Assembly (NCBI GenBank): GCA_021776595.1
Contig: JAJFFP010000048.1
Location: 1 to 49,652 of the forward strand
DNA: 49,652 nt
Source of the DNA: Robiginitomaculum sp.
Lineage (GTDB): Bacteria > Pseudomonadota > Alphaproteobacteria > Caulobacterales > Maricaulaceae
Reading direction: 5' to 3'
Both the position numbers and the translations under genes were made by a program. The number at the start of each line of letters is the position of its first letter. Within the stretch, counting starts at the first letter, position 1. This document shows positions 43,745 through 49,652 of the stretch, piece by piece. The notes under the pieces are model-generated. The model did no database searches and was not told the origin of the DNA. It saw nothing but the letters and a program-made list of their open reading frames with translations.

Positions 43745-45541
43745 ATGTTTACGCGCAGACATGTTTTAGGCGCGGCGTCTGTAGGCACCGGAGTTTTGGC
43801 AATTGAAGGCCTTATGCCTGCATGGGCGCGTAGCGGCCCTGGTAGTTGGCCTCCGGCTGACCCGCACACTGGTGCGCATGAGTTTGACCTGAATATTGCG
43901 CGAACCCCAATTATGGTCGATGGAAAGCAAGGTACTGCGGTTACCATGAATGGTAGCGTTCCCGGCCCGATCATGCGTTTTAAAGAGGGGGAAACGGTTA
44001 CCATTCGTGTGCATAACCAGCTTGATGAATCCTCATCAATTCATTGGCATGGTATCTTACTTGATTATCGCATGGATGGCGTGCCGGGTGTTTCTTTCCC
44101 TGGCATTCCGGCTGGTGAAACCTTTACCTATCGCTATCCGCTAAAACAAAGCGGGACGTATTGGTATCACAGCCATTCCGGTTTGCAGGAACAATTGGGC
44201 ATGTATGGACCAATCGTTATTGATCCGCGCGATACTGACCCTGTTACTTATGATCGCGAACACGTCATTGTTCTATCTGACTGGATGTTCAAAAATCCAT
44301 ATCATGTTCTCGCAAAACTGAAAAAACAGAGCGATTACCTTAATTACCAACAGCGCACACTTGGCACTTTCCTTTCTGATATCAAGAAGGATGGTTTCTC
44401 TGCGACTTGGAAAGATCGCCTTATGTGGGGTAAAATGCGTATGTCACCTGCCGACATCGCGGATGTAACCGGTCATATTTACACCTATCTGATGAATGGC
44501 CACGGCCCGCAGGATAACTGGACAGGCCTTTTTAGGCCTGGTGAACGCGTAAGGCTGCGCATTATCAATGCCGCTACCATGAGCTATTTCAACTTTCGTA
44601 TTCCGGGTTTGCGTATGACAGTGGTGCAGGCAGACGGACAGAACGTAGAACCCGTAACAATCGATGAATTTCAAATCGGTGTAACCGAAACTTTTGACGT
44701 TATCGTCACTCCCGAAGAGGACCGGGCCTATACGATATTTGCTGAGTCCATGGACCGCAGCAGCTATGTGCGTGGAACTCTCGCCCCGCGTTTGGGGATG
44801 AGTGCCGAAGTGCCGGCACTACGTGAACCGCCTTTACGCTCCATGTTTGATATGGGTATGGACATGGGCGGTATGGACATGGGGTCGACTGCCAAAAAGC
44901 CAGCCATGAATATGGGCGAAGTGGACCATAGCAAGATGGACCATAGCAAGATGGGCGGTATGGATATGGGCGGTATGGATATGTCCGGTGCAGGCCCAAT
45001 TATTGCGCGCCATGGTCCTGATCATCATGGGCCTGGGGCAATTTCCGTTGCTGAAGTTCAGCGAAATCGTCTGGGAGAACCGGGAACAGGTCTGAAAGAT
45101 GTTGGCCATAAAGTGCTTGTGTATAACGACCTTAAAGCCCTTATCCCTTATAATCAGACCCCGCCGGAACGAGAGGTGGAGCTTCATCTGACCGGTAATA
45201 TGGAACGCTATATGTGGTCATTTGACGGCAAAAAATTTTCAGAAGTCAATAGTCCGGTAGCTTTCAAACTGGGTGAGCGACTGCGCCTTATTCTTGTCAA
45301 TGATACCATGATGGAACATCCCATTCATCTGCACGGCTTGTGGATGGAGCTGGAGAACGGGCACGGTGAATATTTGCCTCGAAAACACACCATTTCCGTA
45401 AAACCGGGCGAGCGAGTTTCTGCCCTCATAAACGTTGATGCACCAGGGCGCTGGGCGTTTCATTGTCACCTGTTATTCCACATGGATATGGGTATGTTCC
45501 GGGTTGTTGAAGTATCTCCCTATGAAGGAGAAATCCTGTGA
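43745..45541 (+). CDS. copA: Copper-resistance multicopper oxidase CopA
   Basis: A 598-residue periplasmic multicopper oxidase exported by the Tat pathway (TRRHVLGAASVG near the N-terminus). All four copper-ligand motifs are intact: HWHGIL, WYHSHSG, HPIHLHGLW and HCHLLFHMDMGMF. A Met/His/Asp-rich insert (about 366-418) with repeated MDMGGM and DHSKM units is the copper-binding segment typical of CopA/PcoA. It oxidises or sequesters Cu(I). I start at 43745, preceded by AGAGG; the frame is open 66 nt further upstream. The copB gene overlaps its end. Confidence 0.95.
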   Translation: MFTRRHVLGAASVGTGVLAIEGLMPAWARSGPGSWPPADPHTGAHEFDLNIARTPIMVDGKQGTAVTMNGSVPGPIMRFKEGETVTIRVHNQLDESSSIHWHGILLDYRMDGVPGVSFPGIPAGETFTYRYPLKQSGTYWYHSHSGLQEQLGMYGPIVIDPRDTDPVTYDREHVIVLSDWMFKNPYHVLAKLKKQSDYLNYQQRTLGTFLSDIKKDGFSATWKDRLMWGKMRMSPADIADVTGHIYTYLMNGHGPQDNWTGLFRPGERVRLRIINAATMSYFNFRIPGLRMTVVQADGQNVEPVTIDEFQIGVTETFDVIVTPEEDRAYTIFAESMDRSSYVRGTLAPRLGMSAEVPALREPPLRSMFDMGMDMGGMDMGSTAKKPAMNMGEVDHSKMDHSKMGGMDMGGMDMSGAGPIIARHGPDHHGPGAISVAEVQRNRLGEPGTGLKDVGHKVLVYNDLKALIPYNQTPPEREVELHLTGNMERYMWSFDGKKFSEVNSPVAFKLGERLRLILVNDTMMEHPIHLHGLWMELENGHGEYLPRKHTISVKPGERVSALINVDAPGRWAFHCHLLFHMDMGMFRVVEVSPYEGEIL

Positions 45542-46292
45542 AAAAAAATCTCTTATTATTACCATTTTTGCCACCTTGCTTACTGCGGGGGCATCAATGG
45601 CTCAGGAATATCCAGGCACAGGTGCACCGGCTTCGTGGAAACCTCCTGTTGATGATGCAATGATTGGCAGTTTTTTTCAGGTGGACCGTTCTGAATTGGT
45701 GATGGGGCAGGGAACTACTGGTTATCTTTGGGATGCCCAAGGCTGGATTGGTGCTGATTATAACAAATTCTGGTTCAAGTTTGAAGGCGAAGGTGATTTT
45801 GACTCGCGTCTGGAGGGCGCTGAATTACAGGGCCTTTACAGCCACATGGTTTCACCTTTTTTCGATATTCAAGCCGGGATCAGGCAGGATGTTGGGCCGG
45901 GTGTGAAGCCTACAACGTATGCCGTAGTCGGCCTACAGGGCCTTGCGCCATATTGGTTTGAAGTAGATTCGACCATATTTTTAAGCGATGATGGTGACTT
46001 TACTGCCAGGGTCGAAGCAGAATATGATATTTTGTTTACACAACGTTTGATCGGGCAACCCAGGGTGGAATTTAACCTTGCGGCTCAGGACGTGCAGCAA
46101 TTGGGCATTGGGTCCGGGCTCAGCACAGTTGAGATGGGTTTTCGGTTGCGCTATGAATTCAAAAGGGAATTTGCGCCCTATATTGGTATTGCATGGCAAA
46201 GTGCAATTGGTAATACCGCAGATTTTCGTCGTTTTGCTGGTGAGCAGGTTTCAACCACTTCTTTGGTCGCCGGTATTCGTCTGTGGTTTTAA
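45522..46292 (+). CDS. copB: Outer-membrane copper resistance protein CopB
   Basis: A 256-residue beta-barrel of the CopB/PcoB family. The signal peptide (KKSLIITIFATLLTAGASMA) precedes a barrel with the conserved VEAEYDILFTQRLIGQPRVE and a C-terminal aromatic strand (GIRLWF). The ATG at 45522 lies inside copA (20-nt overlap) and is the only in-frame start giving an intact signal peptide. The Met/His-rich N-terminal repeats of many CopB proteins are absent. It works with CopA in periplasmic copper tolerance. Its stop overlaps the convergent regulator gene by 4 nt. Confidence 0.9.
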   Translation: MKEKSCEKKSLIITIFATLLTAGASMAQEYPGTGAPASWKPPVDDAMIGSFFQVDRSELVMGQGTTGYLWDAQGWIGADYNKFWFKFEGEGDFDSRLEGAELQGLYSHMVSPFFDIQAGIRQDVGPGVKPTTYAVVGLQGLAPYWFEVDSTIFLSDDGDFTARVEAEYDILFTQRLIGQPRVEFNLAAQDVQQLGIGSGLSTVEMGFRLRYEFKREFAPYIGIAWQSAIGNTADFRRFAGEQVSTTSLVAGIRLWF

Positions 46293-46921
46293 CCGGTTTG
46301 TGTTTCATAATAAGCGGTCATGGCCTGCATGGCTGAAAAACCACTTTCGCCCATATGCGGGGCGACCAGTGCCATAATCTGAAACACGGTTTTATGGATC
46401 AGGGCGGCCGGTTCTCCGTGTTGGCCTTCAATCAGGTCCATGCTTAACCAGAACGTCATTGCCGATAATATCTGATCGGTCAGGACTTCCTGCATTGGCG
46501 GGTCTAAAAACAAGACGTTGCTTTTTTTTAGATCATGGAGGAGATCGGTGATTGTGCGCCGCTTTTGCGCAAGCAAAGTACGAAATCGCATGGCCAGATC
46601 CGGGTAACGCGCCAGTAATTCGCCCAGATTGCGATAGAAAAACCGAAAATCAAAAATTTCTTCCAAAATGATATAATTATAAATCCAGTTATCCTCAATG
46701 GAGGTGATTTTGCCGCGTGTGCCACGCAGGATAATGCGCATTTCATGCTCAAAACCATCATAAAGTGCTCTGATGATCGCGTCTTTTCCCTTGAAATGAT
46801 AATAAAGATTACCCGGCGACATTTCCAGCGCATTGGCAATATCGACCGCAGATTGCGCTGCTTCACCTTCTTCATTGAAGAGCGCCAGACTAGTGCGTAA
46901 AATACGGTCACGGGTTTTCAT
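46289..46921 (-). CDS. phaD: TetR-family regulator of PhaD type
   Basis: A 210-residue TetR protein. The HTH (AVDIANALEMSPGNLYYHFK) and the start MKTRDRILRTSLALFNEEGE closely follow Pseudomonas PhaD, which activates the phaC operon in response to a PHA-related acyl-CoA signal. It is transcribed divergently from phaC across a 145-nt gap, the natural place for its operator. A perfect 21-bp tandem duplication sits directly upstream of its start codon. The PhaD assignment is by similarity and neighbourhood. Confidence 0.85.
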   Translation of the reverse strand: MKTRDRILRTSLALFNEEGEAAQSAVDIANALEMSPGNLYYHFKGKDAIIRALYDGFEHEMRIILRGTRGKITSIEDNWIYNYIILEEIFDFRFFYRNLGELLARYPDLAMRFRTLLAQKRRTITDLLHDLKKSNVLFLDPPMQEVLTDQILSAMTFWLSMDLIEGQHGEPAALIHKTVFQIMALVAPHMGESGFSAMQAMTAYYETQTG

Positions 46922-46962
46922 CAGAAACTCTGCCTGTGTTTTCAGAAACTCTGCCTGTGTTT
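46921..46962. repeat. Perfect 21-bp tandem duplication before the phaD-like gene
   Basis: The unit tcagaaactctgcctgtgtt + t occurs twice in a row (46921-46941 and 46942-46962). Read on the minus strand it precedes the regulator's ATG, so the leader and its AGGCAG ribosome-binding sequence are duplicated. It looks like a recent slippage duplication. Confidence 0.9.
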
Positions 46963-47066
46963 ATAGTTGAAGTTTGACACATTACCCGCAACATGAAACG
47001 ATTTTATTCTAATGACATAATTATTCCTGATATTACAGGAAAACTATGCAGGGGAGATCGTGAAGT

Positions 47067-48749
47067 ATGGCCAAAGCCACAGGAAATATTGGCGCCGATG
47101 CCGCCAGTTCAACTACGGCATTAAATCCTATGATGGGGATCAACCGTCAGGAATTACTGGGCGCAGTGGCGATGTTGCTCCGGCGCACAGGCACCAGCCC
47201 CAGGGCCTCGCTCAAATATGCTGGGCGCATGGCAAAAGAGAGCGTTGAGATTGCCCTTGGCAAATCGGAGCGCGCCCCGGACCCGCGCGATCGGCGTTTT
47301 CAGGACCCGGCATGGGCTTTTAACCCGTTTTACAAGCGTGGGCTTCAGGCTTATCTGGCCATGCAGGAAAATCTTGGCACCTGGGTCAAGGACCTTGAAC
47401 TGGATGAGCTGGAACATGCCCGCGCCCAGTTTGTCATGGGTATGATCGTTGATGCTTTGGCTCCGACCAACTCTCTGGCCGGCAATCCCATGGCGCAAAA
47501 GCGCGTGATTGATTCTGGTGGCCTGTCGTTGATCAAGGGTCTGAAAAATGTTTATGAGGACATGACCAAAAATGGCGGCATGCCTTCGCAGGTTGATAAG
47601 CGCCCATTCAAAGTTGGCGAAAATCTGGCCAATACCCCTGGTAAGGTGGTCTGGAAAAACGAGTTGATGGAACTGATCCAATATACGCCGACCACGGAGA
47701 AGGTTCACAAAATTCCGTTTTTGCAAATCCCGCCGCAAATCAACAAGTTTTATGCCAGTGACCTGTCGCCGGAAAAAAGCGTAGTGCGCTTTTTATTGTC
47801 CCAGGGTATCCAGACATTCATTGTCAGCTGGGCCAATCCGCAAGAGGAAAATGCCGATTGGGGCCTGCAGGATTATGTGGACGCCCTGATACAGGCCAGT
47901 GAGGTGATCGCCCAAATCACCGGTTCGAAAAAACTGAATGTATCGGGGGCATGTTCGGGTGGTATTACCACGGCCACCTTTGCCAGTACGCTGGCCGCTG
48001 CTGGCGATAAGCGCCTGAATGCGTTGACATTTCAGGTCTGTGTACTGGACCCGCGCCGCGATGACAGTGAACTTGGGCAGATCGTATCGGAGCGCAGTAT
48101 CGAGATTGCCCGCGCCTGGTCGCGCAATAAAGGCATACTGAAGGGCGATGACCTGGCTCGCATGTTTGCCTGGATGCGCCCCAATGATCTGGTGTGGAGC
48201 TATGTCATCAACAATTATCTGATGGGACAGGATCCGCCACCGTTTGACGTTTTGTTCTGGAACGCCGACACCACAAATTTACCGGCGCAATTGCATTCGG
48301 ACTATCTGGACATGAGCGTAGACGAGCCGTTTGCCAATCCAGGCGAATTCGAGTTCGCCGGGCATATTGCCGATTTGACCAAAGTGAAATGCGACACCTT
48401 TATTGTCGCCGGAATCAAGGATCACATCACCCCCTGGAAAGCCTGCTATCGCACCACAAAACTGCTGGGGGCGAAAAATATCAAATTTGTGCTTTCCAAT
48501 TCCGGCCATATCCAGTCTTTGCTCAACCCGCCGGGTAATCCAAAAGCCAAGTATTTTTCCAATGCCGATCTTTCCGGAACCGCTGATGAATGGGCCGCCA
48601 GCGCCGGGGAAAAAGCCGGTTCCTGGTGGGTGGAATGGGCCGAATGGCTTAAAAATCATTCCGGACCGGTGAAGGCTGCCCCCAAAACGCCTGGATCAAC
48701 GGCATTTCCGCCACTGGTTGACGCGCCGGGTGAATACGTGTTCGGCTAG
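47067..48749 (+). CDS. phaC: Poly(3-hydroxyalkanoate) synthase, class II type
   Basis: A 560-residue polymerase that joins (R)-3-hydroxyacyl-CoAs into polyester. The lipase-like box SGACSGG holds the nucleophile at Cys296. The triad is completed by Asp452 (AGIKDHITPW) and His481 (SNSGHIQSLLNPPG). The GACSGG box, the length of about 560 and the catalytic positions match Pseudomonas class II (medium-chain-length) enzymes better than class I, whose box is GYCVGG. It lies 27 nt upstream of phaZ and is divergent from phaD. Confidence 0.93.
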   Translation: MAKATGNIGADAASSTTALNPMMGINRQELLGAVAMLLRRTGTSPRASLKYAGRMAKESVEIALGKSERAPDPRDRRFQDPAWAFNPFYKRGLQAYLAMQENLGTWVKDLELDELEHARAQFVMGMIVDALAPTNSLAGNPMAQKRVIDSGGLSLIKGLKNVYEDMTKNGGMPSQVDKRPFKVGENLANTPGKVVWKNELMELIQYTPTTEKVHKIPFLQIPPQINKFYASDLSPEKSVVRFLLSQGIQTFIVSWANPQEENADWGLQDYVDALIQASEVIAQITGSKKLNVSGACSGGITTATFASTLAAAGDKRLNALTFQVCVLDPRRDDSELGQIVSERSIEIARAWSRNKGILKGDDLARMFAWMRPNDLVWSYVINNYLMGQDPPPFDVLFWNADTTNLPAQLHSDYLDMSVDEPFANPGEFEFAGHIADLTKVKCDTFIVAGIKDHITPWKACYRTTKLLGAKNIKFVLSNSGHIQSLLNPPGNPKAKYFSNADLSGTADEWAASAGEKAGSWWVEWAEWLKNHSGPVKAAPKTPGSTAFPPLVDAPGEYVFG

Positions 48750-48776
48750 CTTAACGCCCGACTCACAGGAGGCCCC

Positions 48777-49637
48777 ATGGCCAAGGCAAACGAACGTCTA
48801 AGTATCCGTTTTGAGACGATCGGCAATCAGGTTTTGCGCGTGGCGCACTGGCGGGCAGAAACCGATACGGGTAACCGGCCCTTGCTGTTTTTCAACGGCA
48901 TTGGTGCCAATCTGGAACTGGCGCTGGTGCTGGGCGAGCTTCTGCCAGATCGGGATATCCTGACCTTTGATGTGCCCGGTGTCGGCGAAAGCCCGGCGCC
49001 CCTGCTGCCCTACCGCCCCTGGCAACTGGCCCGCATGGCCCGCAAGCTGGTGGATCGATACGGGTTTTATAATATCGACGTCATGGGCGTTTCCTGGGGC
49101 GGGGTGATGGCGCAACAATTTGCCATTCAATACCGTAAACGGGTTAAACGCCTCATTCTGGCGGCGACCACCACTGGCATGACCATGGTGCCGGGTAAAA
49201 TGGCTTCCATTTCGAAAATGACCAATCCGCGCCGTTATGCCGATCCCGCCTATATGCTGAAAAACTTTGAAACTCTTTATGGCGAAGAAGGCGGCGACGG
49301 TGCAGAAGGTTTTGTCGCAGCCCTAAAACCACCAAGCCCCCGTGGATATTTGTTTCAGATGCTGGCCTTTGTCGGCTGGACCAGCCTGCCTTTTATGCGC
49401 ATGTTGAAAATGCCAACCCTGGTGCTGGCCGGTGATCGCGATAGTATTGTGCCCATGGCTAATGCACATATCCTCAACTTTGCCCTGCCTAAATCACGCC
49501 TGCATGTGATCAAGGATGGCGGGCACCTTTTCCTGATCTCAAAGGCAGATATAACCGTGCCGGTCATTCAGGACTTCCTGAATGAGCCCTATGAAGTGGA
49601 CCTGTCCGACATTCGTAATGGTGCCCAAACCGCTTGA
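48777..49637 (+). CDS. phaZ: Intracellular medium-chain-length PHA depolymerase
   Basis: A 286-residue alpha/beta hydrolase very like Pseudomonas PhaZ. Shared stretches include LLFFNGIGANLELAL, DVPGVGESPAPLLPYRPW, the nucleophile elbow GVSWGG, LAATTTGMTMVPGKM, LVLAGDRDSIVP and DGGHLFLI. It hydrolyses stored PHA so that monomers can be reused. An AGGAGG ribosome-binding site precedes the ATG by 4-5 nt, and the gene follows phaC closely. The order phaC-phaZ is that of pseudomonads. Confidence 0.93.
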   Translation: MAKANERLSIRFETIGNQVLRVAHWRAETDTGNRPLLFFNGIGANLELALVLGELLPDRDILTFDVPGVGESPAPLLPYRPWQLARMARKLVDRYGFYNIDVMGVSWGGVMAQQFAIQYRKRVKRLILAATTTGMTMVPGKMASISKMTNPRRYADPAYMLKNFETLYGEEGGDGAEGFVAALKPPSPRGYLFQMLAFVGWTSLPFMRMLKMPTLVLAGDRDSIVPMANAHILNFALPKSRLHVIKDGGHLFLISKADITVPVIQDFLNEPYEVDLSDIRNGAQTA

Positions 49638-49652
49638 GCGCATGGCTCAAAT

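Noticed and set aside
49642-49652. ATG shortly after phaZ that could start a further gene
   Set aside because: Only three codons are visible before the window ends and there is no ribosome-binding site, so nothing can be claimed.

Overview
The window looks like chromosomal DNA of an alphaproteobacterium with roughly balanced base composition. This rests on the Tad/Cpa pilus genes of Caulobacter/rhizobial type, a class II (plant-type) DAHP synthase, a two-domain ALDH16-type aldehyde dehydrogenase, a SufA-type scaffold, and short intergenic palindromes of the kind common in alphaproteobacterial genomes. The order and genus cannot be settled from sequence alone. No rRNA, tRNA or CRISPR array was seen.

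Layout. (1) 1-626: the edge of a mobilisation cassette, with the 5' end of a relaxase, a MobC-type accessory gene and an oriT-like inverted repeat. (2) 975-8842, minus strand: an alpha-2-macroglobulin gene (yfhM type, thioester motif intact) coupled to pbpC. (3) 9049-11279: the threonine-degradation pair kbl-tdh. kbl carries an in-frame amber codon and Tdh lacks all four structural-zinc cysteines. (4) 11302-12217, minus strand: an AT-richer cassette with a DNA methyltransferase-like gene and an overlapping small HTH gene, next to dense repeats. (5) 12607-20992: a nucleoside catabolism cluster, cdd-punA-deoC-ALDH16-deoA-deoB-add. It would take (deoxy)nucleosides to deoxyribose-5-phosphate, then to glyceraldehyde-3-phosphate plus acetaldehyde, with the aldehyde dehydrogenase well placed to oxidise the acetaldehyde. 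(6) 20982-23083, minus strand: feoAB with a candidate Fur box.

(7) 23284-28497: an exported NTF2-like protein, an unrecognised two-gene membrane module (four-helix coiled-coil protein plus anchored VWA-like protein), a small membrane protein, a GT4 glycosyltransferase and sufA. (8) 28554-35159: a secreted protein of unknown function, class II DAHP synthase, an ArsR/SRPBCC/DUF4287 operon with an operator over its start codon, an MDR oxidoreductase/PaaI thioesterase/DUF1697 operon, and a PAPS-dependent sulfotransferase with a GTG start. (9) 35480-42576, minus strand: a compact Tad secretion/pilus operon (cpaB-cpaC-small lipoprotein-cpaE/tadZ-tadA-tadB-tadC) without pilin, prepilin peptidase or pseudopilin genes in view. 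(10) 42875-49637: a Pseudomonas-style (class II, medium-chain-length) polyhydroxyalkanoate locus, with a PhaF-like phasin, a PhaD-like TetR regulator, PhaC and PhaZ. The copper-resistance pair copAB sits between phasin and regulator.

Most operons are tightly packed, with many 4-nt ATGA start/stop overlaps. The main observations to check are the disrupted kbl with an altered Tdh, the unrecognised membrane module at 24062-26353, the class II PHA locus in an apparently alphaproteobacterial background, and the mobilisation edge.
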